This document shows positions 25,302 to 33,755 of a DNA stretch of 64,000 bases, piece after piece. Positions within the stretch are counted from its first letter, which is position 1. Every line of letters begins with the position of its first letter. The translations under genes and the position numbers were made by a program. Location: NCBI GenBank assembly GCA_964396245.1, contig CAYNEO010000006.1:1-64000 (forward strand), in the 5' to 3' direction. The DNA is from CAYNEO01 sp964396245. GTDB taxonomy: Bacteria; Zixibacteria; MSB-5A5; GN15; FEB-12. The notes beneath the pieces are model-generated. The model had not been told where the DNA came from, made no database searches, and saw nothing but the letters and a program-made list of their open reading frames with translations.

Positions 25302-25396
25302 TTGCACAGCACATTAGACCAAAAGCCTCGCGGGCGGGGATTCACACCACCCCCGCCCTCGGGGATTGAAGACGCCCTCTTACGCCCATTCCGCTT

Positions 25397-25416
25397 GCCC
25401 GTCACGGGCTCTTTTT
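25397..25416 (+). terminator. rho-independent terminator
   Basis: Stem GCCCG / CGGGC, loop TCA, then TCTTTTT. It separates the lipoprotein gene from the first bacterioferritin gene. Confidence 0.65.
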
Positions 25417-25460
25417 GTATCTTGGGCCACCGAGACCATGATACATGAAAGGAGATTCAC

Positions 25461-25928
25461 GTGAAGGGTGACCAGAAGATTATCGACAAACTCAATGACC
25501 TGCTGGCCGACGAACTGACCGCAATTAACGAATATATGGTTCATTCGGAAATGTGCGATGACTGGGGTTACGGCAAGCTGCACGAAAAGATCGAAAAACG
25601 GGCGATCGACGAAATGAAGCACGCCGAGAAACTTATCGCGCGGATCCTGTTTCTCGAGGGCAGCCCGGTTGTCACTCACCTCAAGAAGATCAATATCGGC
25701 CAGGATGTGGAGGCCCAGCTGAAAAATGACTGGCAATCGGAAAAAGAGGCGATTGCATCGTACAACGACGGCATCAAGCTGGCGGTGAGCGTCGGCGATA
25801 ACGGCAGCCGGGACCTGATGGAGGAAATTCTCGGCGACGAGGAAGGCCATATCGACTGGATCGAGGCACAGCTCGACCAGATCAGGCAGATCGGAATCGA
25901 ACATTATCTTGTGGAGCAGATAGATTAG
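25461..25928 (+). CDS. bfr: bacterioferritin
   Basis: A 155-residue bacterioferritin of normal length. All ferroxidase ligands match E. coli Bfr numbering: E18, E51, H54, E94, E127 and H130. The haem-binding Met52 is present (IDEMKHAE). It should form the 24-mer iron-storage shell with haem between subunits. AAAGGAG lies before the GTG-ATG start region at 25461. It is followed by a strong bidirectional terminator and has a close paralogue at 26754. Confidence 0.95.
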   Translation: MKGDQKIIDKLNDLLADELTAINEYMVHSEMCDDWGYGKLHEKIEKRAIDEMKHAEKLIARILFLEGSPVVTHLKKINIGQDVEAQLKNDWQSEKEAIASYNDGIKLAVSVGDNGSRDLMEEILGDEEGHIDWIEAQLDQIRQIGIEHYLVEQID

Positions 25929-25939
25929 GGACGAGTTTC

Positions 25940-25968
25940 GGCCCGCCGTCGGCGGGCCGATTTCTTAT
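25940..25968. terminator. rho-independent terminator, possibly two-way
   Basis: Stem GGCCCGCC / GGCGGGCC (8 base pairs), loop GTC, then GATTTCTT. It lies between two convergent genes, the first bacterioferritin and the secreted protein at 25982. Confidence 0.7.
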
Positions 25969-25981
25969 AAGCGAGGACCCG

Positions 25982-26488
25982 TCACCACCGGCAGAGGACC
26001 GGGGTGAGGTCGAGCGAACCATAAATAAACCACTTGTCATCGGTCAGGGGATCGGGGATGTAGTCCACACCCACCCCGATGCCGAACGACCGGTAAATAT
26101 CCAGTCCGAATTCCATCTTGATAGCGGCATCGATCGGGTCGTAGCCGTCGACGATGTCGTATGTCAGTCCGCCTCCGATAAGGGCATACATCGAGGGAGT
26201 GTACCCGCAGGCAAAGCTTTTCTTGCCGGCCACGAAGACCGAAAACCCCTGGATATCGTCTTCGAGATCGACATAATAGACGCCGACTCGTGATACGAAT
26301 GAGAAACCTCGTTCCTCAACGGTGAGCAACGGAGCTTCGAATCCAAGCCAGCCGGCAAAGACGGTGGTGCGTCCGGCCTGCATGTACGCGCCCGGGGTAG
26401 CCATGGCATAGGCCTGCACCTGCGCGGAGGCGCCCTGGTTCACGAGTAACACAATCAGGACTATCAGAAGTGTCGGAGCGGCTTTCAT
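25982..26488 (-). CDS. small secreted or outer-membrane protein of unknown function
   Basis: A 168-residue protein with a signal peptide (TLLIVLIVLLVNQGASA). The mature part is rich in glycine and aromatic residues in alternating patterns, for example YMQAGRTTVFAGWLG and FGIGVGVDYIPDP, and ends in W preceded by CR. This resembles a small outer-membrane beta-barrel, but the strands cannot be proven by eye. It sits in reverse orientation between the two bacterioferritin genes. Confidence 0.6.
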   Translation of the reverse strand: MKAAPTLLIVLIVLLVNQGASAQVQAYAMATPGAYMQAGRTTVFAGWLGFEAPLLTVEERGFSFVSRVGVYYVDLEDDIQGFSVFVAGKKSFACGYTPSMYALIGGGLTYDIVDGYDPIDAAIKMEFGLDIYRSFGIGVGVDYIPDPLTDDKWFIYGSLDLTPVLCRW

Positions 26489-26753
26489 TCGAATCTCCCT
26501 TGCATGATTTTTATGACACGATCTGTCAACCTATCGGGTTTAGTTTCCCTCTGTTGACTTGCAGGTGTGCCTCTTAGCATTTTCGGCTTTTTCCGCCGGT
26601 TCTTGAGGGGGTGAAAACACGCTAACGGCAGGGATTGACCGGCGCCCGGCTGGAGCGCTTTTCCGCAGTCGTGAAATCGGAGAAAAACTCCAGAACATAG
26701 AGTAGAATCCCCTTGTTACAGGGGCAACAGACTTTGCCGGAAAGGAGACGGAG

Positions 26754-27221
26754 ATGAAGGGTGACGAGAAAGTCATTGAAAAGCTGAACGAGATTCTTGC
26801 GGACGAACTGACGGCGATCAATCAGTACATGGTCCATGCGGAGATGTGTGACAACTGGGGATACGAGAAACTTCACCAGGCAATGGAAAAGCGGGCAATC
26901 GATGAAATGAAGCATGCCGAGGCAATTATTGCCAGGATTCTCTTCCTGGAAGGAAGGCCGGTGGTCAGCAATCTTAACAAGATCACTATCGGCCAGGATG
27001 TCGAGGCGCAGCACAAGAATGACTGGGATGCGGAGAAGAAGGCTATCGGGCTTTATAACGACGGTATCAAGCTGGCGGTCAGCCTTGGTGACAACGGCAC
27101 CCGTGACCTGCTGGAAGATAACCTGATGGTGGAGGAAGGGCATATCGACTGGATCGAGGCCCAGCAGGACCAGATCAAACAGATGGGCATTCAAAATTAC
27201 CTGGTAGAACAGACGGACTGA
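26754..27221 (+). CDS. bfr: second bacterioferritin
   Basis: A 155-residue paralogue of the protein at 25461, very similar along its length. It keeps the full ligand set (E18, E51, Met52, H54, E94, E127, H130). AAAGGAGACGGAG precedes the ATG. Complete diiron and haem sites in both copies argue against the split seen in species where one subunit binds haem and the other carries the ferroxidase centre. The two may form mixed shells or respond to different signals. Confidence 0.94.
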   Translation: MKGDEKVIEKLNEILADELTAINQYMVHAEMCDNWGYEKLHQAMEKRAIDEMKHAEAIIARILFLEGRPVVSNLNKITIGQDVEAQHKNDWDAEKKAIGLYNDGIKLAVSLGDNGTRDLLEDNLMVEEGHIDWIEAQQDQIKQMGIQNYLVEQTD

Positions 27222-27233
27222 TGGCACACCAGC

Positions 27234-27272
27234 CCCGGGGAGCGCGGTGTATCCGTCCCCCGGGTCTTTATT
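27234..27272 (+). terminator. rho-independent terminator
   Basis: Stem CCCGGGG / CCCCGGG around a 17-base loop, then TCTTTATT. It lies just after the second bacterioferritin gene. Confidence 0.55.
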
Positions 27273-27385
27273 GCCGGCATCGGCGACCGACTGAATCATA
27301 CTCTTGACGGCATCAGGCTTTCGTATACTCTCCAGTCTGACATTCCCCCTTTGCCCCGCCTGAAGTTGTTGATTATACTGGATCT

Positions 27386-28738
27386 ATGGACATTTTCGAT
27401 CATGATGAATCACGCGACAGCGAGAACCGTCCGAGTACGGCGCCGCTGGCGGACCGGATGCGGCCGCGGACATTCGATGACTTCATGGGGCAGCAGAAAA
27501 TTGTCGGCTCCGGCGCGCCGCTTCGAAAAGCGATAGAAGCCGACAAGGTCGGTTCGATAATCCTGTGGGGACCGCCCGGTTCGGGCAAAACAACGCTGGC
27601 GGAGTTGATCGCGAAGTCGACTCACGGGCAATTCGTCCATTTTTCGGCGGTGACCTCGGGAATCAAGGAGGTCAAGGGTATCCTGACCAAGGCAGCCGGT
27701 TACTACCAGATGTCCGGCCGCCGGACGTATGTGTTCATCGATGAAATCCACCGATTCAACAAAGCCCAGCAGGATGCATTCCTGCCGTATGTCGAGAAGG
27801 GTGATATTGTGCTGATCGGGGCCACCACCGAGAACCCGTCGTTCGAGGTCAACTCGGCGTTGTTGTCGCGGATGCGGGTTTACGTGCTGGACCGGCTCTC
27901 CGAGGATGATATCAAGGAGATCGTGATTCGGGCTCTCGATGATTCCGAACGCGGTCTGGGCGACATGGAATTGACGCTGGAGGAAGGCGCCCTTGATTTC
28001 ATTGCGGCGGCGGCCGATGGTGACGCACGCCGAGGCCTGTCTCTTCTCGAAATGACGGCCCAACATGTCGGGCGGGGCGGGTCGATCACGGTCGATGTTC
28101 TTCAGGAGGTCAACCAGAAGAATATCCTCGTTTACGACAAGGCGGGTGAGGAACACTACAATCTCATCTCGGCGCTGCATAAGTCTATTCGCGGCGGCGA
28201 CCCGGATGCATCGCTTTACTGGCTGGCTCGGATGCTCGAGGCGGGTGAGGAACCGCTGTATATAGTGCGTCGGCTGGTGCGATTTGCTTCCGAGGATATC
28301 GGACTGGCGGATTCGTATGCTCTCACTCTGACGTTGAATGCCCGCGACGCGTATCATTTTCTCGGTTCACCCGAGGGTGAACTGGCCATAGCGCAGGCGG
28401 TCGTGTACATGGCCTGCGCGCCGAAGTCGAATTCGATCTACACGGCCTTCGGTCAGGCGCGGAAGGATGCCTCGGAAAAAGGCTCGCTGCCGGTACCCCT
28501 CTGGATTCGAAATGCGCCTACGTCGCTTATGAAGGCGCTGGGGTACGGAAAAGACTACAAGTATGCGCACGACTATGAAGGCGCACTTACCGATCAGGAA
28601 TATTTCCCGGATGAACTCGCCGGGAAAGAATACTACCATCCCAGAGAAGTCGGGAAAGAATCGCGGCTGGCGGAGTACATGAAGAAGTACCGGGAATACC
28701 GCAAGCGGGTCATGAAAAAAGGGGACGGGGAAGAATAG
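27386..28738 (+). CDS. rarA: replication-associated recombination protein RarA (MgsA)
   Basis: A 450-residue AAA+ ATPase of the RarA/MgsA/WRNIP1 group, a clamp-loader relative that acts at stalled replication forks. Marks are PLADRMRPRTFDDFMGQQ, Walker A ILWGPPGSGKTTLAELIA, Walker B VFIDEIHRFNKAQQDAFLP, sensor 1 GATTENPSFEVN, and the tetramer domain YWLARMLEAGEEPLYIVRRLVRFASEDIG. Length is normal for the family. The gene ends 18 bases before the convergent histidine kinase gene. Confidence 0.95.
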   Translation: MDIFDHDESRDSENRPSTAPLADRMRPRTFDDFMGQQKIVGSGAPLRKAIEADKVGSIILWGPPGSGKTTLAELIAKSTHGQFVHFSAVTSGIKEVKGILTKAAGYYQMSGRRTYVFIDEIHRFNKAQQDAFLPYVEKGDIVLIGATTENPSFEVNSALLSRMRVYVLDRLSEDDIKEIVIRALDDSERGLGDMELTLEEGALDFIAAAADGDARRGLSLLEMTAQHVGRGGSITVDVLQEVNQKNILVYDKAGEEHYNLISALHKSIRGGDPDASLYWLARMLEAGEEPLYIVRRLVRFASEDIGLADSYALTLTLNARDAYHFLGSPEGELAIAQAVVYMACAPKSNSIYTAFGQARKDASEKGSLPVPLWIRNAPTSLMKALGYGKDYKYAHDYEGALTDQEYFPDELAGKEYYHPREVGKESRLAEYMKKYREYRKRVMKKGDGEE

Positions 28739-28755
28739 TCCGCGTTTGACGCCGT

Positions 28756-30279
28756 CTACTTTCTCAATGCAGCCGGAATAGTCGCCGTGGGGAGGTGAAT
28801 TGAGAAGGTCGTGCCCTTGCCGACCTCGCTCTGTACCTTGATATCTCCCCCGTGTTCCTCGATGATGCCCTTTGCCACCGACAGACCCAGCCCGGTTCCT
28901 TTGCGGGTTGACTTGGTCGTGAAGAACGGATCAAAAATCGACGGCAGTACGTGGGGAGGAATACCGGAGCCGTCGTCGGCGAATTTCACCGTCACGAACC
29001 CGGGTTCATCGGATGGCTCAGCCGATATGGTCAGCTTGCCGCCTTTGCTGAGGGCATCGACCGCATTCAGTATCAGATTCAGGAACACCTGGGCGAGTTG
29101 CTGGCGGTCGCCGAAGATGGTCGGGAGATTTTCGGGGATCGACGTTTCCACCCTGGCGCCTTTTATTTTCACCTGGTTCTGGGCCAATTTCAGTGTTTCG
29201 CCGACGAGTTCGGCCAGGTTCAGCCGTTCGGTCTGAATTTCACTCTCGCGGACAAAATCAAGCAGGTTGCGGACAATTTTCTCGGAGCGTTCGGCTTCTT
29301 TCTGGAGGTCGCGGACCATCTCGAGTCGCTCATCATCGGAAAGGTTGCGGTAGTCTTCTTCCAGCATGGCGGCCGTGAGGGTGATATTGTTCAAGGGGTT
29401 ATTCAGTTCATGCGCTACTCCGGCTGTCAACGTGCCGACCGCGCGGAGCTTATGGGATTCAATGACCTGTTCCTGCCGGCGTTTCAATTCGTGCATCATG
29501 TGATTGAGGGCGAGGTTCACGTTGGAGATCTCATCGCGGTACTTCCGCTGCGGCATGATCGGCGTGAGGTCTCCCCCGGCGATGCGGTTGGTAAGTGTCA
29601 TGAGGCGGCTGAGCGGCCGGTTGATCTGACGGAACAGGAAATTGGCCATATAAATGGCAAGGACGAGAAGCCCTGCAAGAAACAGGAGGGGTACGAGCTT
29701 GGCGTATCGGAACGTGGTCCTGACCGAGTTCAACTCCTTGTCGGAGAGTTGCTGGGCGAAGGAGATCATCTGGGAGCCGTGCTGGCGCAATTCGCTCTCG
29801 ATAGCGGCTTTTTCCGACGCCGCAGCTTCGGGCGCGAGGCTGTCTATCCCCTGCAGGCGATGCATGAGCTGCTGGTAACGAACGAGGTGTGATTTCAGTG
29901 TCTCCACTTTCTGCTCGCCGAGGACCTCGCTCATCTGCCGGTCGAACGTGACCATGAGACTTTCGGCCGCCGATACGTGGTCGACCGCATACTGAAGATC
30001 GGTATGATACAGGAAGTAGTTTTTCTCGAATCGCCGGGCCTGCTGGATTTCATTGGTGTAGCGGTCGGCGATCACGAGGAAGCGGGTCTTGCTGTCGAGA
30101 CTCTGGAGGGTCGCGATAAAGGCAAATTCGGCCGCGGCGTTCAATATGAAGAACAGCAGAAATCCAAGCAGCAGCCGGGACCGGATACTGAATGTCGGGC
30201 GTTCTTCAAGGGCTTTCCGGGCGCGGATTTCAAAATCAACCGTGCCGGTATCGGTGCTGTTTGGTTCGGCCGGTGTCAT
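28756..30279 (-). CDS. membrane histidine kinase
   Basis: A 507-residue sensor kinase. It has one membrane helix near residue 35, a helical periplasmic domain of about 150 residues, a second helix near 210 (LVPLLFLAGLLVLAIYMANFL), a HAMP linker, and a HisKA domain with the phospho-histidine in GVAHELNNPLNNITL. The ATPase has the N-box NLILNAVDAL, G1 DDGSGIPP and G2 GTGLGLSVAKGIIEEHGG. Unlike the kinase-like protein at 15188, every catalytic motif is intact. A single-domain response regulator lies 62 bases upstream on the same strand, probably its partner. Confidence 0.93.
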   Translation of the reverse strand: MTPAEPNSTDTGTVDFEIRARKALEERPTFSIRSRLLLGFLLFFILNAAAEFAFIATLQSLDSKTRFLVIADRYTNEIQQARRFEKNYFLYHTDLQYAVDHVSAAESLMVTFDRQMSEVLGEQKVETLKSHLVRYQQLMHRLQGIDSLAPEAAASEKAAIESELRQHGSQMISFAQQLSDKELNSVRTTFRYAKLVPLLFLAGLLVLAIYMANFLFRQINRPLSRLMTLTNRIAGGDLTPIMPQRKYRDEISNVNLALNHMMHELKRRQEQVIESHKLRAVGTLTAGVAHELNNPLNNITLTAAMLEEDYRNLSDDERLEMVRDLQKEAERSEKIVRNLLDFVRESEIQTERLNLAELVGETLKLAQNQVKIKGARVETSIPENLPTIFGDRQQLAQVFLNLILNAVDALSKGGKLTISAEPSDEPGFVTVKFADDGSGIPPHVLPSIFDPFFTTKSTRKGTGLGLSVAKGIIEEHGGDIKVQSEVGKGTTFSIHLPTATIPAALRK

Positions 30280-30341
30280 GGTTTGTTGCGACTATCGGCA
30301 GTCGGAATCATGGTCGGTCGCTTACGCGGCCGGTGATCGGG

Positions 30342-30728
30342 TCACTTCGAGCCTGCCCGGTATGCTTCGGCGGCCCTGACGATAACTTCGCGCAGGTCGT
30401 TAGGTTTGAACGGCTTGGCAATAAAGTCGAAGGCGCCCTTCGCGAGCGCCTCGCGGGCCAGTTCAATGGTTGCATAACCGGTGATGATAATCACCTTGGT
30501 ATTTGGTGATTTCCTGGTGACCCGGGAGAGGACCTCGATACCGTCGACATCATCCATACGGACATCGGTGACAACAATATCGAAGGTCTTCTGATTTATC
30601 CGTTGAAGGGCGGATGCGCCGTCTTCGAAAACCTCGACGGAGTAGCCTGATTTTTCGAGGGCCGGTTTGAGTCGTTTGCCCACAATCGGCTCATCGTCGA
30701 TAATCATAACCTGCAGCGGGTCAGTCAC
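30342..30728 (-). CDS. single-domain response regulator
   Basis: A receiver-only protein of about 128 residues with all key residues: the acidic pair in IIDDEP, the phospho-aspartate in DIVVTDVRM, the threonine in ITGYAT and the lysine in AKPFKP. It has no output domain, so it must act by protein contact or as a phosphate relay. A GTG at 30728 has GGAGG four bases upstream; the TTG at 30749 is an alternative. It comes just before the histidine kinase gene, so the two form an operon. Confidence 0.9.
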   Translation of the reverse strand: MTDPLQVMIIDDEPIVGKRLKPALEKSGYSVEVFEDGASALQRINQKTFDIVVTDVRMDDVDGIEVLSRVTRKSPNTKVIIITGYATIELAREALAKGAFDFIAKPFKPNDLREVIVRAAEAYRAGSK

Positions 30729-30759
30729 ATTTCCTCCGATCGTTGCCAATTAGACCCAT

Positions 30760-30789
30760 TTGTCAACACTGTGCTTGCGCATGTATAAT
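30760..30789 (+). promoter_or_regulatory. sigma-70-like promoter
   Basis: TTGTCA, 18 bases, TATAAT. It lies about 90 bases before the cytidylate-kinase-like gene at 30879, in the divergent gap with the response regulator gene. Confidence 0.5.
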
Positions 30790-30878
30790 AATGTGATTAT
30801 ATTCACAAATCAAGTCCGATTCCATCTCGATACAATTAACGATATCGGTGGCGGCGGACAAAAGATGGGTGTTATGGT

Positions 30879-32399
30879 ATGGCCATAGTGACGATTTCCC
30901 GGGGGACGTACACCGGCGGCAAGGAACTGGCATCGAAACTGGCATCGATGCTGGGCTACAAGTATCTACCACGTGAAGAGTTATCAGACCGCGCGACGAG
31001 GATGGGGGTGCCGGTAGGCAAGCTTCAGATGGCCATGGTCAAGCCTCCCCGGGTGTACCAGCGGCTGGCCAGGGAACGGGATCAGTATCTTGCCTGTATT
31101 ACGATGCTTCTCTGTGAAGAAGTGCTCCAGGGAGATCTGGTCTTTCAGGGTCACACGGGGCACCTTCTGTTGCCCGGCGTGCCAAATATTCTCCGGGTGC
31201 GGGTCCTGGCGGAGCTCGAATTTCGCATTCGCGCGGTCATGCAGCAACACGGACTCAGCCGGGAGAAGGCCAAAGAGTACGTAACCAGTGTCGATACCGA
31301 CCGCGACAAATGGGTGCGGTTTCTGTATGGGGTCGACTGGCACGATCCGTTCAATTACGACCTTGTGGTCAATCTTGATCAGACGGGAATCGGTAACGCA
31401 TCGAGCGTGCTGTGTTCGATGGCGCAACTGCCTGATTTCAAGCTGACGCCCGCGGCGGAAAGGTCCCTGACGAATCTCCATCTCGCAAGCAAGGCTCACT
31501 ATGCTTTGGCCACGGATAAACGGACGAGCTACGCGGATGTGAAGGTTACGGCCAACAACGGCGCGGTGCAGGTAACGTATCTCCCGCAGCAGTCCGAAGT
31601 CGCCCCGTATGTGCAGGAAGTGCTGGCGAAGATCAGCGAAATCAAGGAAGTGAACACGACGATTGCCCGGAGCAGCATTCTGTATCTGCAGGAGAAGTTC
31701 GACCCGGAATCGCCGAGTTTCGGTGATGTGATTCGGGTGGCAAAGAAGTGGGATGCCGCGGTCGAGTTGATGTGTGTAGCCGCCGAGGGAAAATGCCCGG
31801 GTGAGGAAGCATACGTAGCGCACAAGGACGAACCGTCGGAAGTACGAACGGACAAAAACGGAGAATACACCGGCGGCATTCAGGATGACACCGAGACGAC
31901 GCCGAAATTCAGCACGGACATTGCTCGCTCACTGGACGAATTGGTTAAGTGCGGGTGTTCCGGCGGAAGTTCGGCCTTTTACGGCAAGCCCGAAGCGCTT
32001 TTGAGTGCACTTCAGCGCCGATCCACATACAGCATGGTTGTACTCGGTAACCTGTATATTGACAAGAGTCCGTCGGTTCGGACGCGGATGAAAAGCGAGC
32101 TGAAGAGTCTGTTTGGTGACCGTTTGACGGTGCCGGTGGTGGATGATACCGAGTTGCAGCAGCACTTTACGTTCGGTATCAAGCACCTGATTACGATGCT
32201 GGTCTCACTGGCGGTGGCGGCTGCGATCTTTGTGAGCATCTTTTTGAATCAGGAGCATGTGGTCAATTTTCTTTCGGGTGAGGAATTCAAGCATCTCCGC
32301 TGGTTGGCGCTCATAGGTGTTGTCCTGCTTGTGCCGCTGTTTGCGGTATCTTACGGCACGTTTACGCGGCAGCTTCTGCGGCTTCTCAGGCTTGATTGA
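30879..32399 (+). CDS. cytidylate-kinase-like / BON-domain membrane protein
   Basis: A 506-residue multi-domain protein. The first ~190 residues follow the cytidylate kinase-like family: the P-loop region reads ISRGTYTGGKELASKLA in place of GPxGxGKS, then YKYLPREELSDRA, and later VNLDQTG. A BON-like domain follows (ADVKVTANNGAVQVTYL to EIKEVNTTIARS), then a segment resembling a universal stress or Rossmann fold (STYSMVVLGNLYID). Two membrane helices close it (ITMLVSLAVAAAIFVSIFL and LALIGVVLLVPLFAVSYG). It is followed 41 bases later by a TauE/SafE transporter, so a role in anion or sulfur stress is possible, but the substrate is unknown. Confidence 0.72.
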   Translation: MAIVTISRGTYTGGKELASKLASMLGYKYLPREELSDRATRMGVPVGKLQMAMVKPPRVYQRLARERDQYLACITMLLCEEVLQGDLVFQGHTGHLLLPGVPNILRVRVLAELEFRIRAVMQQHGLSREKAKEYVTSVDTDRDKWVRFLYGVDWHDPFNYDLVVNLDQTGIGNASSVLCSMAQLPDFKLTPAAERSLTNLHLASKAHYALATDKRTSYADVKVTANNGAVQVTYLPQQSEVAPYVQEVLAKISEIKEVNTTIARSSILYLQEKFDPESPSFGDVIRVAKKWDAAVELMCVAAEGKCPGEEAYVAHKDEPSEVRTDKNGEYTGGIQDDTETTPKFSTDIARSLDELVKCGCSGGSSAFYGKPEALLSALQRRSTYSMVVLGNLYIDKSPSVRTRMKSELKSLFGDRLTVPVVDDTELQQHFTFGIKHLITMLVSLAVAAAIFVSIFLNQEHVVNFLSGEEFKHLRWLALIGVVLLVPLFAVSYGTFTRQLLRLLRLD

Positions 32400-32440
32400 T
32401 AAAATGTGCATGTTAAGATCTTTCGAATAGGAATCAACTG

Positions 32441-33535
32441 ATGCTGGGTGTTGAAGGATTTTTGGATCTAACTTTTGCGACAGCGATCCAGGTCGTGTTG
32501 CTCGGGTTTATCGGCGGCGTATTGAGCGGATTTATCGGCAGCGGCGGAGCATTTTTCATGACGCCGGGCATGATGAATCTCGGTGTTCCCGGTGTGATCG
32601 CGGTCGGTTCGAATATTACGCACAAGTTCGGCAAAGCGTTGATGGGGTCCCGTCACCACGGCGAGATGGGGCATGTTGATAAGAAGCTTGGCCTGTATAT
32701 GTTGATCACGGCTTTGATCGGTATCTGGGTCGCCGTCTGGCTCAACGAAATGCTGTTCGAAATGAAGGGCGAGAGCCATGGTGAGGCGGCCGGGTCGCCA
32801 GCGGCGGATCTGTATATCAGCGCCATATTTGTGCTCATCCTCTCAGTTGTCGCCATATCTATCCTTCGGGACGCGATATCGTCCGGCAAAGCGGAGGGAG
32901 GTCCATCGACCAAGCTGGCTGAGACCTTTGCGAAGTTCAAGGTACCACCGATGATCACGTTCAAGACTGCCGATGTGAGGCTTTCTTTCTGGACGATTTC
33001 TATTGTCGGGCTGTTTACCGGTTACCTCGCGGGCACAATCGGGGTGGGCGGTTTTATCGGGGTTCCCGCCATGATTTACATCTTTGGTGTACCGACAGCG
33101 GTAGCGGCAGGCACCGAGCTCTACCTGGCGATGTATATGGGCGCGTGGGGCGCAATCGGTTATGCCTGGGGAGGTTTTGTCGACCTTCGATTGGTCCTGC
33201 TGCTGTATCTGGGGTCGCTGACGGGTATTTATATCGGCTCCTACGGTACCAAGGTGGTCAAGGAGAATTTGATTCGGCTGGTTACCGCTATTATCATTCT
33301 TCTGTGTGTCGTCAGCCGCGCCGTGAATATTCCGGTGTATCTTGACCAATTGGGTTTCATGGATGTAAATCAGGCAACCTCTTCCTGGCTGGAGCTCGCC
33401 AGCAAATATCTGCTATTTGCCAGTGGTTTTTCCGGCGTCGGCGTGATTTTGTGGTCGGTGGCGCGCGCCTACAACAAACGTCGACGGGTGCAGGAGATGC
33501 TGAGCCGGATCGATGCAACAGATGCGGGTACGTAG
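32441..33535 (+). CDS. TauE/SafE-family membrane transporter
   Basis: A 364-residue polytopic protein with about eight to nine membrane helices in two DUF81-type halves. The first half has GFIGGVLSGFIGSGGAFFMTPGM and the second GYLAGTIGVGGFIGVPAMIYIFG, the paired glycine-rich motifs of this family of exporters for sulfite, sulfonates and related organic anions. About 100 hydrophilic residues link the halves. It is downstream of, and probably cotranscribed with, the cytidylate-kinase-like gene. Confidence 0.85.
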   Translation: MLGVEGFLDLTFATAIQVVLLGFIGGVLSGFIGSGGAFFMTPGMMNLGVPGVIAVGSNITHKFGKALMGSRHHGEMGHVDKKLGLYMLITALIGIWVAVWLNEMLFEMKGESHGEAAGSPAADLYISAIFVLILSVVAISILRDAISSGKAEGGPSTKLAETFAKFKVPPMITFKTADVRLSFWTISIVGLFTGYLAGTIGVGGFIGVPAMIYIFGVPTAVAAGTELYLAMYMGAWGAIGYAWGGFVDLRLVLLLYLGSLTGIYIGSYGTKVVKENLIRLVTAIIILLCVVSRAVNIPVYLDQLGFMDVNQATSSWLELASKYLLFASGFSGVGVILWSVARAYNKRRRVQEMLSRIDATDAGT

Positions 33536-33661
33536 AACTTATCGGGCCCGCGGAAAAACGTCCGCAGCAACCTGAGTGGCGGTATCCTTTACGCGGCAAT
33601 CTCTCGGGCAGTTAATCACTTTCCCGCAAATCTGCCGGCATCCTGTGGGGCAAATCGAATC

Positions 33662-33691
33662 TTTACAAAACCGGGGTGGTTAGCATATATT
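33662..33691 (+). promoter_or_regulatory. sigma-70-like promoter
   Basis: TTTACA, 18 bases, TATATT, about 65 bases before the TlpA-like lipoprotein gene. Confidence 0.45.
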
Positions 33692-33755
33692 GGAGAGAAT
33701 TTTAATCTGAATTTATCAATCTGTGGTGGATACATCCGTCTAGAGGAGATCAATT

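Noticed and set aside
27410..28357. 315-codon minus-strand frame over rarA
   Set aside because: Antisense shadow of rarA with no recognisable protein pattern.
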